Assembly (NCBI GenBank): GCA_009668015.1 | Contig: WJYB01000005.1 | Coordinates: 1-64,000, forward strand | Reading direction: 5' to 3' | Length of the DNA: 64,000 bases | Source of the DNA: Enterobacteriaceae bacterium RIT714 | Lineage (GTDB): Bacteria; Pseudomonadota; Gammaproteobacteria; Enterobacterales; Enterobacteriaceae | In this document: positions 15,915-25,107 of the stretch, piece after piece | How the letters are laid out: every line of letters begins with the position of its first letter | How positions within the stretch are numbered: the stretch's first letter is position 1 | Program-made: the position numbers and the translations under genes | Notes under the pieces: generated by a model | The model's database searches: none | Told to the model about the DNA's origin: nothing | The model's input: the letters and a program-made list of their open reading frames with translations, nothing else

Positions 15915-16889
15915 ATGAACAGCTCCGCCAGCCTACCCATGTGTTCCAAACGTCTGTTCTGCGTTGAAGACTTTATCGGTTTTGGCGAGCGCTACGGCAT
16001 TGACTACCACTTCCCGCGTTTGACCGACAGCGTTGTCAGCAGCACCCCCGTATTGCATGGTGATGTCGAAGAGATGACTCTCTCCTCCGGCATTTCGTTA
16101 ACGCAATCGAACGTGCGCGTTCTTCAGCCCTATGAAACCACTTCCCGCCACAGCAGCCCGCTTTATATGCTGGTGGTGCTTGAAGGATGCGTCACGCTGG
16201 CGCTGAACGGTAAAGAGTATCAGGTGCGCTCCGGCATGGCGTTCAGCTCCCGGTTGAGCGAACAGCAGGTCATGAGTGCGCGTCACGATGCTGACAGCAC
16301 ATTGAAAACCCTCTCGTTCGGTGTTTATCCCAACGATACCGATCGCGAGAGCTTACTGGAAACGCTGCTCCAGGAATGGCAGGCTTTGCAGGTGCCAGCC
16401 TTTATCTGGCAGGTTCCGGGATGCGTTTTAAGCGGGATCCAGCACGCACAGCAGCGGGGCTTAAGCACACTGTCGCGTCAATTACTGCTCGAAGGGCTGA
16501 TGTATCAGCTGCTGGGTCACGGTCTGAACCATTGCCAGCAGCAGACAGATGCCTGTTCAGTGCCGGTGTGCGGTGAATATGCGCGCCTGGAACAGATCCG
16601 CCGTTTGCTGGAACACTCCCCGGAAAAGGAATATACCCTCGCGCAACTGGCCGGTCAGGCGGCGATGAGTCAAAGCAGCCTGCGCAGCAAGTTCCGTCAG
16701 GCATATGGCTGTACGGTGTTTGATTATCTGCGCGACTGTCGTCTTGCGCTGGCGCGCCGCTATCTGCTGGAAGGGCACAGCGTCCAGCAGGCCGCGTGGA
16801 TGTCCGGCTATCAGCATGCCACCAACTTCTCCACCGCTTTTCGCCGTCGGTACGGTCTCTCTCCTGGCGACGTGCGCAGGCACGGCTAA
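15915..16889 (+). CDS. AraC-family regulator of siderophore uptake
   Basis: A 324-residue regulator with the PchR/YbtA style: an N-terminal ligand-binding part (residues 1-200) and two C-terminal helix-turn-helix motifs (about 226-322), with TLAQLAGQAAMSQSSLRSKF first and the signature GYQHATNFSTAFRRRYGLSP second. It lies 139 bp upstream of the TonB-dependent receptor on the same strand. PchR-type proteins bind the ferric siderophore and switch on the receptor gene, which is the likely job here. The gap between the two genes should hold its operator. Confidence 0.85.
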   Translation: MNSSASLPMCSKRLFCVEDFIGFGERYGIDYHFPRLTDSVVSSTPVLHGDVEEMTLSSGISLTQSNVRVLQPYETTSRHSSPLYMLVVLEGCVTLALNGKEYQVRSGMAFSSRLSEQQVMSARHDADSTLKTLSFGVYPNDTDRESLLETLLQEWQALQVPAFIWQVPGCVLSGIQHAQQRGLSTLSRQLLLEGLMYQLLGHGLNHCQQQTDACSVPVCGEYARLEQIRRLLEHSPEKEYTLAQLAGQAAMSQSSLRSKFRQAYGCTVFDYLRDCRLALARRYLLEGHSVQQAAWMSGYQHATNFSTAFRRRYGLSPGDVRRHG

Positions 16890-16986
16890 CCCAATTTTCC
16901 CCATCACGCGAATGCGTTACGTGCGGTTTGTCATTGCGCATACGTAACCTGGCGGTGCGCATAGCTGTTTGCGATCTCAAAAAGGC

Positions 16987-17008
16987 AATAATTCTTATTA
17001 ACAATTAG
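16987..17008. promoter_or_regulatory. Weak Fur-box-like element before the receptor gene
   Basis: An AT-rich dyad AATAATTCTTATT lies within this interval, about 20-40 bp before the receptor start. It resembles part of the Fur repeat pattern. The match is poor, but iron control is expected for such a gene. Confidence 0.25.
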
Positions 17009-17028
17009 AAACGCCTTTGGAGATTTTC

Positions 17029-19119
17029 ATGTTTGCTAAATCGCGGTTAGCACTGCTCGTGGGATGGGTGACCGGTACTGTTGCATTCCCTTTGCTGGCG
17101 CAGGAAACGCCGAAAACCGAAACCGTTGTGGTGACGTCGCAAATGCAGAGTGGCGCGACCAAACTCGAAACGCCGGATATCGAAACCCCGCAGTCGGTGT
17201 CGATCGTGACGCGCGAGCAGTTCGAAGAGCAGGGCGCAACCAGCGTACGACAGGCGGTGAGCTACACGCCCGGGGTTTACAGCAACCAGATTGGCGCTTC
17301 GAATCGATTTGATTACATCGTGCTGCGCGGTTTCTCGGACGGCAGCCTGGATAACGTCTATCTCGATGGTCTGAAGATGATGGGCGACACGAATTCCCAC
17401 AGCTCACTGGTGGTCGATCCGTGGTTCCTGGAAAATATTGAAGTGGTGCGTGGTCCGGCATCGGTCCTGTATGGTCGCTCATCGCCGGGCGGGATTGTTG
17501 CGCTCACTTCGCGTAAACCGTCATTCGATCCGGGCGGCGAGATCAAACTGTTCGCCGGCAATAACGATCAGCGCGGCGCGATGTTTGACGTCACGGGCGC
17601 ACTGGACGATAACGACCGCGTGGCGGCGCGGCTGAGCGGGATGACCCGTTACGCCGATTCCCAGTTCGGGCCGCTGAAAGAGGAACGCTACGCGCTGATG
17701 CCCAGTCTGACCTGGCGCATCACCGACAATACGCGCCTCGACCTGATGGCCTATCTGCATCGCGATCCTGAAGGCGGCAGCCACTCCGGTTTACCTTATG
17801 AGGGAACCGTTGTTCCACATGACGGCAAGAAAATTTCCAATAACTTCTTTGAAGGCGAGGACGATTACGATAAATACGATCGCCGCGAGAATATGGTGGG
17901 TTATAACATCGAACATCTGTTCGATAGCGGCTGGTCGGTGCGACAGAAGCTGCGTTATCTGCACACCAAAGTCGAGCTGAATCAGGTTTACGCGTCGGGC
18001 TGGCTCAACGAAACCGACCTGAATCGCGGCTATTCCGGCTCTGACGAGAAAATGAATGCCATCACGCTTGATAACCAGATCGACGGCAGCTTCGATACCT
18101 GGGCAGTGAATCACCGTGTGCTGATCGGTCTGGATTATCAGGATCGTAGTAACAACACCACCGGATACTATGGAAGCTTCCCGCCGATTAATGCCTTCCA
18201 TCCGGTGTACGGCGCAAAGCCTGACGACATCAGCATGTACAGCAAAGAGAAGCACAAGCTGCGCCAGACGGGCTACTACCTGCAGGATCAGATGTCGATT
18301 GATCGCTGGCGTCTGACGCTTGGCGGGCGTTACGACCAGGTGAGCGTCTCTAATATCGACAAACTCAACGATACCCGTAGCGATCTGGATAAGAACAACT
18401 TCAGCAGCCGTGCGGCGTTGCTGTATCTGTTCGATAACGGCGTAGCACCGTATATCAGTTACTCCACGGCGTTTACTCCAACCAGCTTTGCCGATGAGAA
18501 CGGTCAGATCCTCGATCCGATGAAAGGCAAGCAGTGGGAAGCCGGTGTGAAGGTGGAGCCGGAGGGGATGAACAGCCAGTTCAGCGCGTCGGTGTTCCGC
18601 ATTAATCAGAAAAATATCGCCACCAAAGAGGAGCCGACCGATCCGTATCGTTCCATCGGTGAAATCGAATCTGAGGGCGTTGAGCTGGAAGCGATCGGCC
18701 AGTTAACCGACAGTCTGCGTATGCAGGCGGCCTATACCTACACGGATATCCGCTATAAAAAGAGCAGCCCGGAAGAAGAGGGGAAACGGGCGGTGTATGC
18801 CCCGCGTAACATGGCCAGCGCCTGGCTGAGTTATGATGTCAAAACTGGTCCGCTGGATGGTCTGACTATCGGCTCCGGCGTGCGTTACGTTAACGGTGTG
18901 ACCAGCGATCGCCAGAACACGCACACGCTGCCGTCTTATACGCTGGTGGATATGGCGGTGGGATACGACCTGTCGAAGCTGGGTGTGAAAGGGCTGAGCG
19001 CGCAGCTTAACGTTAATAACCTGACCGATGAAAACTACGTGGCGGCCTGTAACTCGCTCTCATACTGCTACTTTGGCGCCGAGCGCAGCATCGTGGGGAG
19101 TGTTTCCTGGACGTTCTGA
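17029..19119 (+). CDS. TonB-dependent siderophore receptor, FoxA/FhuA-like
   Basis: A 696-residue outer membrane receptor. The signal peptide (residues 1-24, ending PLLA-QE) is followed by the TonB box ETVVVTS (near 29-35), the plug domain (about 45-155, with RGFSDGSLDN and VVRGPASVLYG) and a 22-stranded barrel ending in GSVSWTF. The C-terminal NVNNLTDENYVAACNSLSYC with its paired cysteines and AERSIVGS resembles ferrioxamine receptor FoxA and ferrichrome receptor FhuA, so a hydroxamate siderophore is likely. GGAG lies 8 bp before the ATG at 17029, which is preferred to an in-frame start 12 bases earlier. The upstream AraC gene probably controls it. Confidence 0.88.
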   Translation: MFAKSRLALLVGWVTGTVAFPLLAQETPKTETVVVTSQMQSGATKLETPDIETPQSVSIVTREQFEEQGATSVRQAVSYTPGVYSNQIGASNRFDYIVLRGFSDGSLDNVYLDGLKMMGDTNSHSSLVVDPWFLENIEVVRGPASVLYGRSSPGGIVALTSRKPSFDPGGEIKLFAGNNDQRGAMFDVTGALDDNDRVAARLSGMTRYADSQFGPLKEERYALMPSLTWRITDNTRLDLMAYLHRDPEGGSHSGLPYEGTVVPHDGKKISNNFFEGEDDYDKYDRRENMVGYNIEHLFDSGWSVRQKLRYLHTKVELNQVYASGWLNETDLNRGYSGSDEKMNAITLDNQIDGSFDTWAVNHRVLIGLDYQDRSNNTTGYYGSFPPINAFHPVYGAKPDDISMYSKEKHKLRQTGYYLQDQMSIDRWRLTLGGRYDQVSVSNIDKLNDTRSDLDKNNFSSRAALLYLFDNGVAPYISYSTAFTPTSFADENGQILDPMKGKQWEAGVKVEPEGMNSQFSASVFRINQKNIATKEEPTDPYRSIGEIESEGVELEAIGQLTDSLRMQAAYTYTDIRYKKSSPEEEGKRAVYAPRNMASAWLSYDVKTGPLDGLTIGSGVRYVNGVTSDRQNTHTLPSYTLVDMAVGYDLSKLGVKGLSAQLNVNNLTDENYVAACNSLSYCYFGAERSIVGSVSWTF

Positions 19120-19140
19120 TGTGAGTCCGTTCGGCCTGAA

Positions 19141-19221
19141 GCCCGGTAGCGCTATGCCTGCCGGGCCTACGGTTTATTGAACGTTGTGTACGCCGGGTAA
19201 GGCTTTGCCGCCCCCCGGCAA
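19141..19221. repeat. Pair of REP-type palindromes (BIME)
   Basis: Two REP-like units lie between convergent genes: one from 19141 to 19166 (GCCCGGTAGC ... GCCGGGC) and one from about 19190 to 19221 (CGCCGGGTAAGGC ... CCGGC). They probably protect or end both transcripts. Confidence 0.75.
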
Positions 19222-19226
19222 AAAAA

Positions 19227-20642
19227 TCACTCCTCCATCGCAATGACAATCGCTTCACCCATCTGCTTTAATGCTTCGCGATGCTTTTCGTTGGGTGGTA
19301 GCGCGACGTTAATGCGCAGGCAGTTGCGATATTTCCCGGAGGCAGAAAAAAGCGAGCCGGCGGCGGCCTGAATCTTCAGGCGACACAGCTGCTTACTGAC
19401 ACAGACCATATCCACGTTTTCCGGCAACTCTACCCACAGCAAAAAACTCCCCTGCGGGCGCGTTACGCAAATCTCGGCGGGAAAATACTGACGCACCCAG
19501 CAGGTATAGCGTTCCATATTTTGTTGGTAAATCTGACGCATACGGCGCACATGACGATGATAATGGCCGTCGCGGATGAATGCGGCGACCGCCATCTGCG
19601 TGGCGGGAACATTAAAACCGCCTGCCGCATATTTCATGTGCATCACCCTATCGTAATAACGACCCGGCACAATCCAGCCAACGCGCAGTCCTGGCGCCAC
19701 GGTTTTGGTAAATGAGCTGCACAGCAGCACGCGGCCGTCGATATCGAGCGAGTGAATGGTCCGCGGGCGAGGATACTCCGCCGCCAGCTCGCCATAAATA
19801 TCGTCTTCTACGATGACAATATCGTGGCGCTGCGCCAGGGACAGAACCTGACGTTTGCGCGCCTCCGGCATGATGAATCCAAGGGGATTGTTACAGTTGG
19901 GCACCAGAATCACGGCTTTGATCGGCCACTGCTCCAGCGCCAGCTCCAGGGCCTCGATGCTGATCCCGGTTTCGGGATCGGTTGGGATCTCGATCGCTTT
20001 GATATCAAACCCGCGCAGCATCTGCATCGTGCCATGAAACGAAGGGGATTCTACGGCCACGATGTCCCCCGGTTTGCAGACGGAAAGCAGGGCAATTGAG
20101 AGCGCACCGTGGCAGCCGTTGGTGATCACAATCTCCTCCGGCGAGACGGTCGAGCCGCCGTCGAGCATCAGACGAGCGATCTGCTCCCGCAGCTCTTTGC
20201 GCCCTTCCAGGATGTCGTAGCTCAACATTTCGCACGGATTATGCTGCGCAATTCGGCTCATCTCGCGCCACAGCGGCTTCAGGCTCGGCTGGGTCAGATC
20301 CGGTGAACCGCCGCCAAAAGAGATCATCTCGCGATCGCCGCGTGCATCCAGCAGCATCATCACTTCGTCCCATTGGGTGACTTCAACCGGACGCTGAACC
20401 GGGCGCGTCATCGCGGGGACGGGCGGCTGGGCTTTGCGTTGAGACACGAAGTAGCCGGAACGCGGCTGAGGCGTAATCAGCTGAAGATTTTCGAGGATCT
20501 GATAAGCCTGCTGAATGGTGCTGATACTGACGCCGTGCTCCTGGCTTAATGCCCGCACCGAGGGCAGTCGCTCGCCACTACGATACAGCCCTTGTTCGAT
20601 GCGTTGTGCCAGAAGATTGGCCAGATGTTGGTAGCGCGTCAT
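19227..20642 (-). CDS. yjiR: MocR-type regulator YjiR
   Basis: A 471-residue fusion of a GntR winged helix (residues 1-70, MTRYQHLANLLAQRIEQGLY) with a fold-type I aminotransferase domain. The PLP lysine is in SSFTKTVAPGLRVGW (near residue 305), and NCNNPLGFIMP marks the substrate loop. The text matches E. coli YjiR closely along its whole length. MocR proteins use PLP as a ligand to control genes of B6, amino acid or amine metabolism. The divergent neighbour is yjiS, and the gap between them contains five copies of a TACAGAT half-site, a likely operator. Its physiological ligand is unknown to me. Confidence 0.9.
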   Translation of the reverse strand: MTRYQHLANLLAQRIEQGLYRSGERLPSVRALSQEHGVSISTIQQAYQILENLQLITPQPRSGYFVSQRKAQPPVPAMTRPVQRPVEVTQWDEVMMLLDARGDREMISFGGGSPDLTQPSLKPLWREMSRIAQHNPCEMLSYDILEGRKELREQIARLMLDGGSTVSPEEIVITNGCHGALSIALLSVCKPGDIVAVESPSFHGTMQMLRGFDIKAIEIPTDPETGISIEALELALEQWPIKAVILVPNCNNPLGFIMPEARKRQVLSLAQRHDIVIVEDDIYGELAAEYPRPRTIHSLDIDGRVLLCSSFTKTVAPGLRVGWIVPGRYYDRVMHMKYAAGGFNVPATQMAVAAFIRDGHYHRHVRRMRQIYQQNMERYTCWVRQYFPAEICVTRPQGSFLLWVELPENVDMVCVSKQLCRLKIQAAAGSLFSASGKYRNCLRINVALPPNEKHREALKQMGEAIVIAMEE

Positions 20643-20664
20643 GCTGTATCCTCAGTTTTCACCA

Positions 20665-20763
20665 TACAGATTGTCAAACCAGTACAGATAGCGGCGAAAA
20701 TCGCCATGCAGATTCATATTTAGCGGATCTGTATGTTAAAGAAAAGTTGTTTTTGAATCTGTA
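20665..20763. promoter_or_regulatory. Repeated half-sites between yjiR and yjiS
   Basis: TACAGAT occurs at 20665-20671 and 20683-20689, TGCAGAT at 20707-20713, and the inverse ATCTGTA at 20727-20733 and 20757-20763. Multiple direct and inverted half-sites are typical of MocR regulators, so YjiR is the likely binder, controlling itself and yjiS. Confidence 0.6.
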
Positions 20764-20817
20764 TTGCAAAAAGGGATTTCATGATGATAGAGCCTCAAAC
20801 AGAGTGAGGAGAGCATC

Positions 20818-20988
20818 ATGGAATTTCACGAAAATCGTCCCTTCAGGCCGTTTATGGGTTTTGTTCTGGTCTGGCGGGCATGGGCTAAATGGCGTCGTCG
20901 CGAACAGACGCGTCGGATTTTGCAGGGGATGAGCGACGAGCAGTTACGGGATGTGGGTTTAACACGAAATGACGCGTGCAATATTTAA
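20818..20988 (+). CDS. yjiS: YjiS, DUF1127 small protein
   Basis: A 56-residue basic protein starting MEFHENRPFRPFMGFVLVW and ending with the DUF1127 pattern MSDEQLRDVGLTRNDA. The N-terminal MEFHENR and the position next to yjiR match E. coli YjiS. GAGGAGAGC lies just upstream of the ATG. DUF1127 proteins are small, Arg/Trp-rich, and in some bacteria take part in phosphate, RNA or stress-related control; no function is known for YjiS itself. It is divergent from yjiR across the repeated operator region and is followed by a strong bidirectional hairpin. Confidence 0.88.
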   Translation: MEFHENRPFRPFMGFVLVWRAWAKWRRREQTRRILQGMSDEQLRDVGLTRNDACNI

Positions 20989-20998
20989 GGCCGGAAGG

Positions 20999-21030
20999 GG
21001 CATTTATCTGCACGGCGGCAGATAAATGCC
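20999..21030. terminator. Bidirectional terminator between yjiS and the DUF4282 gene
   Basis: A perfect 13-bp stem GGCATTTATCTGC (20999-21011)/GCAGATAAATGCC (21018-21030) with loop ACGGCG lies between convergent genes. The U tract is weak on both sides. Confidence 0.7.
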
Positions 21031-21036
21031 TGAATA

Positions 21037-21291
21037 TTATTCTACTGTCGTTTTGCTGGTGTTTTCCGCAATGCGGCGCAGATATTCGTTATTTTTAAAC
21101 GCCACCATGATTAATTCAAACATCACGCGGCAGCCAATCAGGCTGAAAATCATGCCGAAAAAGCCGGCAATCAGGTGCTCGGTAAACATGGAATATACGC
21201 CGCCAAGCAGAATCAACAGCATGGCGATCCAGTAGAAAAATACCAGCACGCGGGGTGTTAAAAGATAATCAAATCCCAGAATTGACTTCAT
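21037..21291 (-). CDS. DUF4282 small membrane protein
   Basis: An 84-residue inner membrane protein. It begins MKSILGFDYLLTPRVLVFFYW, the DUF4282 pattern, with two transmembrane segments at about 14-34 and 40-64, then a polar tail (FKNNEYLRRIAENTSKTTVE). A purine-rich stretch (GGACGAGAAAATG) precedes the start. The function is unknown; similar proteins are common next to housekeeping genes in enterobacteria. Confidence 0.75.
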   Translation of the reverse strand: MKSILGFDYLLTPRVLVFFYWIAMLLILLGGVYSMFTEHLIAGFFGMIFSLIGCRVMFELIMVAFKNNEYLRRIAENTSKTTVE

Positions 21292-21396
21292 TTTCTCGTC
21301 CTTAGAATCATGTCGGATATCGACAAATTAAGCCCGCAGAGTATAAAGAGATGTTGGATCACGCACACCTACGAATATTCCCAGGTCCGGATTTGG

Positions 21397-22788
21397 TCAA
21401 TCAATTAACCGAAGCGTCTCTGCCAGTGGGCGTCGTAACAGAAGCAGGGCCTCTTCATAAGAGCGCACGTTGTTGTAGCCCATCACCAGTCCAAAGCGTT
21501 TGCCCGAGCCGAAATACCATTCAGATAACGCATTAACCTGTAGCTGGTGCGCCTGCCAGCAGCGAGCCACTTCGCGATCGCAACTGCCTTTGGTCAGGAA
21601 AGCGACGATATGCATACCGCCGTCGTTTTGCTCGGTGAAAAACCGCTCGCCATACACCTCCTGTAACGCGGCAATCATCCAGTCACGGCGCTGTTGATAC
21701 AGCGAACGCATCTTTTTGAGATGGCGGAAGAAGTGGCCGTCATTCAGAAAAGACGTCAGGATTTTTTGCGTCAACACCGGCTGGCCGCTGGCCACGATAT
21801 CCGCGCAGTCGGTAAACGCATCCACTGTGCTGGCAGGCATCACGACATAGCCCATTCGCAGCGAAGGCATGACGGTTTTGCTGAAGGTTCCCATGAAAAT
21901 AACCCGATCGTGGCGATCCAGGCTTTTCAGAGACGGCAGCACTTTGCGGGTGTAATGAAATTCGCCGTCGTAATCGTCCTCAATAATCCACGCTTCGTTT
22001 TGCGCCGCCCAGTCGAGCAACTGCTGTTTACGCGGAAGCGAGAGCGTGACCGCCAGGGGGCTTTGATGTGAAGGGGTGACGATGGCGAAGCGGGCATCGC
22101 GATGATGGCGCAGCAGATAGTCGGTATCCATACCGGAGCGATCCACAGGCACGGTATGCAGACGCGGAACGATGCGTTTCAGCAACTGTTGGCCCATGAA
22201 ATAGCCCGGATCTTCAAAAAGCACTTTATCGCGGCGGCTGGCGAGGGTGTCGAGGATCAAACGTAAACTGCCGCTGTAGCCGCTGGTGATCAGGACTTGT
22301 TCCGCCGAACATGACAAACCGCGTGAAATATTCAGGTAGCTCGCAATCGCCTGGCGCAGGGGATACCAGCCCATCACCGGCGGACTGAGCATCTCTTCCT
22401 GACGCATCGATCGCGTCGCCTGCCCTGCCAGCAGCAGCCATTTTTTATAGGGGAAACTGTCCAGCGCCGGAATACCGGGGCGCAAAAAACCAGGGCGTTC
22501 GCGTTGGCTGATCAGGGATTCCGGCAGGGCGCCGGTGCTGTGATCGGCGGGATCTTTTTGTCCGGCGGGCACGTTCAGATCGGGGTTCACTCGCGTACCA
22601 CGTGCGCCCTGGCTCACCAGATAGCCTTCTCCGGTCAGGATCGCGTAGGCGGTTTCGACGGTTTTCCGCGCCACCTTTAGTTCTTCAGCCAGCACGCGAA
22701 TGGCGGGAACTTTATCGCCAGGCTTCAGAATGCCGCGCGTAATATTGTCGCGATAGCGGGTGTAAATCGCGTGATAGCCCGATTTCAT
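21397..22788 (-). CDS. MocR-family PLP-binding regulator
   Basis: A 463-residue protein with a GntR winged helix (residues 1-70, ITRGILKPGDKVPAIRVLAE) and an aminotransferase-like domain. The PLP lysine is probably in MGTFSKTVMPSLRMGYVVMP (near 300). It is divergent from a carboxymuconolactone decarboxylase-family gene 101 bp away, a common arrangement for this regulator type, and it probably controls that gene. It is only distantly similar to YjiR encoded 0.8 kb away. PdxR-like B6 control is possible but no B6 genes are adjacent. Confidence 0.83.
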   Translation of the reverse strand: MKSGYHAIYTRYRDNITRGILKPGDKVPAIRVLAEELKVARKTVETAYAILTGEGYLVSQGARGTRVNPDLNVPAGQKDPADHSTGALPESLISQRERPGFLRPGIPALDSFPYKKWLLLAGQATRSMRQEEMLSPPVMGWYPLRQAIASYLNISRGLSCSAEQVLITSGYSGSLRLILDTLASRRDKVLFEDPGYFMGQQLLKRIVPRLHTVPVDRSGMDTDYLLRHHRDARFAIVTPSHQSPLAVTLSLPRKQQLLDWAAQNEAWIIEDDYDGEFHYTRKVLPSLKSLDRHDRVIFMGTFSKTVMPSLRMGYVVMPASTVDAFTDCADIVASGQPVLTQKILTSFLNDGHFFRHLKKMRSLYQQRRDWMIAALQEVYGERFFTEQNDGGMHIVAFLTKGSCDREVARCWQAHQLQVNALSEWYFGSGKRFGLVMGYNNVRSYEEALLLLRRPLAETLRLID

Positions 22789-22889
22789 GTCCTACCTCAT
22801 TTCATGCTTTTTGTACCTTTTTACTATGTCATGATCGGCGTAAATTTACCCCATCGCATTTGATATGCCGCACAAAAAGAGGAAAGACA

Positions 22890-23369
22890 ATGAGCACTCG
22901 CGTCAACCATCATAAAGTTACTCCGGCACTTGCCAAAGCGCTCTCCGACCTGAGCATGGCGATCGGTAAAACCGCCATTGATCCGACGCTGAAGCACCTG
23001 ATCGACATTCGCGTTTCCCAGTTGAACGGCTGCACTTTCTGTCTGGATATGCATGTGAAAGAAGCGAAAATCGCCGGTGAGCGTGAACTGCGTCTTTATC
23101 ACCTGTCCGTCTGGCGCGAGTCGCCGCTGTTTAGCGCTCGCGAGAAAGCGGCGCTGGCCTTCACCGAAGCGCTGACCCAAATCAGCCCGGAAGGGATCAG
23201 CGATGAGCTGTACCGCAGCGTGTCTGAGCACTTCTCCGATATCGAGATTTCAGAGCTGAACTTCGCCATTGTCGCCATCAACGCCTGGAACCGTCTGGGG
23301 ATCACCTCTCGCATGGAGCCGGGCGCAATGGACGCGGCATATGGCCTGAATAAAGCTAACCTGGAATAA
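22890..23369 (+). CDS. Carboxymuconolactone decarboxylase/AhpD-like protein
   Basis: A 159-residue all-helical protein of the AhpD-like fold. The redox or catalytic motif is GCTFCLDMHVKEA (Cys-X2-Cys-X3-His, near residues 48-55), as in alkylhydroperoxidase AhpD. The downstream AFTEALTQIS and ELNFAIVAINAWNR helices are typical. AGAGGAAAG precedes the ATG at 22890; an ATG 30 bases upstream is less likely. It is divergent from the MocR regulator gene, with the palindrome GTAAATTTAC (22840-22849) between them. It probably has peroxidase or disulfide reductase activity; the partner is unknown. Confidence 0.82.
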   Translation: MSTRVNHHKVTPALAKALSDLSMAIGKTAIDPTLKHLIDIRVSQLNGCTFCLDMHVKEAKIAGERELRLYHLSVWRESPLFSAREKAALAFTEALTQISPEGISDELYRSVSEHFSDIEISELNFAIVAINAWNRLGITSRMEPGAMDAAYGLNKANLE

Positions 23370-23380
23370 TCCCGCGCGGT

Positions 23381-23410
23381 GACCCTTCTTCCTTTCAGGA
23401 AGAGGGGATC
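23381..23410 (+). terminator. Hairpin after the AhpD-like gene
   Basis: An imperfect long stem around CCCTTCTTCCT and AGGAAGAGGG (loop TTC) lies 12 bp after the stop codon. No T run follows, so termination efficiency is unsure. Confidence 0.4.
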
Positions 23411-23572
23411 GCCTGCATCCCGTCTTTATCTCCCTCTTCCGAATCCTTCTCACACCGTGGGCAGGGGCGCTGACCTCCAGATACTTTCGCAATTCCTGCT
23501 GTTTCTCACGTCGTTTCTTGATACTTACCCTGATAACTATTATCTTGACCGTGAGTGATGAGAGGATTTCCC

Positions 23573-24043
23573 GTGAGCGAAGAAGATCTGTTCTGCCGTA
23601 GGCCGATGGGCATGCGGATGGCCATGATTGTGCGTCAGTGGCGCGCAGTCATTGATGACGCCATTCTTGATACGGGGTTAACCCAGTCGAGCTGGACGGT
23701 GATGATGCAGCTCAAACAGCTGGGAGATAATGTCTCGGTGAGCGAGCTGGCGGAAGTGCAGGGTATCGAACTGCCGCCGCTGATGCGCACCCTGGCCCAG
23801 CTCGAAAAACAAGGGTATCTGCTGCGTGCGACATCGCCTTATGACAAACGCATCCGGCTGCTCACACTCACGCCTGATGGCAAAGCGGTACTGAAAACGC
23901 TCACCCGAGTGATTGAGAATTTTCAGGAACGCGTGTCGCAGAATATTGCTCCTGAACATCTTGCGATTTTCAGCGCAACATTAAATCAAATCGCCTGCAA
24001 TTTGCGGACAATCCGCGAAGAAGATAACAAGACCCAAAAATAA
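23573..24043 (+). CDS. MarR-family regulator of the efflux operon
   Basis: A 156-residue MarR/SlyA-type regulator. The winged helix is at about residues 45-105, with VSVSELAEVQGIELPPLMRT as the recognition part and SPYDKRIRLLTLTPDGKAVL as the wing. The GTG at 23573 is preferred because GAGAGG lies 7 bp upstream; GTG/ATG codons at 23555-23558 lie on that sequence itself. The stop shares one base with the start of the HlyD-type gene (TAATG), so it is the first gene of a three-gene efflux operon and probably its repressor, as EmrR is for emrAB. Confidence 0.83.
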   Translation: MSEEDLFCRRPMGMRMAMIVRQWRAVIDDAILDTGLTQSSWTVMMQLKQLGDNVSVSELAEVQGIELPPLMRTLAQLEKQGYLLRATSPYDKRIRLLTLTPDGKAVLKTLTRVIENFQERVSQNIAPEHLAIFSATLNQIACNLRTIREEDNKTQK

Positions 24044-25107
24044 TGACTCCTGAACAAAAATTTGCCCGCTGGGTAAGGGTGAGTATTGCCTCTTTCCTGC
24101 TGATGTTTGTCTATTTTATCGTCGCGGATATCTGGATCCCGCTGACGCCGGACGCAACCGCCATGCGCGTGGTGACGCCGGTATCAGCGCGGGTTTCAGG
24201 CTATGTGTCGGCAGTGCATGTCCACAACAACAGCCAGGTTAAGAAGGGCGATCTGCTGTTTGAACTCGATCCGACGCCGTTCAGTAATAAAGTCGAGGCG
24301 GCCCAGATCGCGCTCGAACAGGCGCGTCTGTCTAATCAGCAGCTGGATGCGCAAATTATCGCGGCGCAGGCCAGCCTGAAAACGGCACAGCTCACCGCCC
24401 GCAATGACAAAGTGACGTTCGATCGTTATCAGCGTCTGAGCACGATGCAAAACGTCTCGCAATCGGATCTGGATAAAGTGCGCACCACCTGGCAGAGCAG
24501 CGAGCAGTCGGTGGCGAATCTGGACGCGAACATCCGCAATCTGCGCATTCAGCGCGGCGAACGTGACGAAAAGCGCAATGTGACGCTGCAAAAATACCGC
24601 AACGCGCTGGAAGAGGCGCAGCTCAACCTGAACTGGACAAAGGTCTATGCCGAAGCCGACGGAACGGTGAGCAACGTGCAGCTTAGTCCCGGTTTTTACG
24701 CCTCTTCCGGTTCTGCCGCGCTGGCGCTGGTCAATAACCAGATGGACATCGTCGCGGATTTTAGAGAGAAAAGTCTGCGTCATACCCATCAGGGGACGGA
24801 TGCCGCCGTGGTGTTTGATGCTTTCCCGGGACACGTTTTCCACGCCCACGTCACCAGCAGCGATGCCGGTATTCTGGCCGGACAGGAAGCGGTAAACGGT
24901 CAGCTTTCGCAACCGGAAACCTCCAACCGCTGGGTGCGCGACGCCCAGCGTATGCGCATTCATATCGCGCTGGATGAAGCGTTACCGAAGCATCTGCCTA
25001 CCGGCGCACGCGCCACGGTGCAGCTCTATAACAGTGAAGGCCCGTTTGCCCGGTTCTTCTCCGGACTGCAAATCCATCTCGTCAGCCTGTTGCATTATGT
25101 CTATTAA
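24043..25107 (+). CDS. HlyD/EmrA-type membrane fusion protein
   Basis: A 354-residue periplasmic adaptor. One N-terminal transmembrane segment (about residues 14-34) anchors it in the inner membrane. The lipoyl/biotinyl half-motif SARVSGYVSAVHVHNNSQVK lies near 49-68, a long coiled-coil hairpin rich in Gln/Ala spans about 85-195, and the second lipoyl part (WTKVYAEADGTVSNVQLSPG) follows. It is close in type to EmrA, AaeA and YibH. The gene overlaps the MarR gene by one base and the DUF2955 gene by 11 bases, so the three are co-translated. It should link the DUF2955 pump to an outer membrane channel. Confidence 0.88.
   Translation: MTPEQKFARWVRVSIASFLLMFVYFIVADIWIPLTPDATAMRVVTPVSARVSGYVSAVHVHNNSQVKKGDLLFELDPTPFSNKVEAAQIALEQARLSNQQLDAQIIAAQASLKTAQLTARNDKVTFDRYQRLSTMQNVSQSDLDKVRTTWQSSEQSVANLDANIRNLRIQRGERDEKRNVTLQKYRNALEEAQLNLNWTKVYAEADGTVSNVQLSPGFYASSGSAALALVNNQMDIVADFREKSLRHTHQGTDAAVVFDAFPGHVFHAHVTSSDAGILAGQEAVNGQLSQPETSNRWVRDAQRMRIHIALDEALPKHLPTGARATVQLYNSEGPFARFFSGLQIHLVSLLHYVY

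Noticed and set aside
16987..17008. A confident Fur box before the TonB receptor.
   Set aside because: The match is weak compared with those before fhuF and yjjZ, so it was listed only at low confidence.
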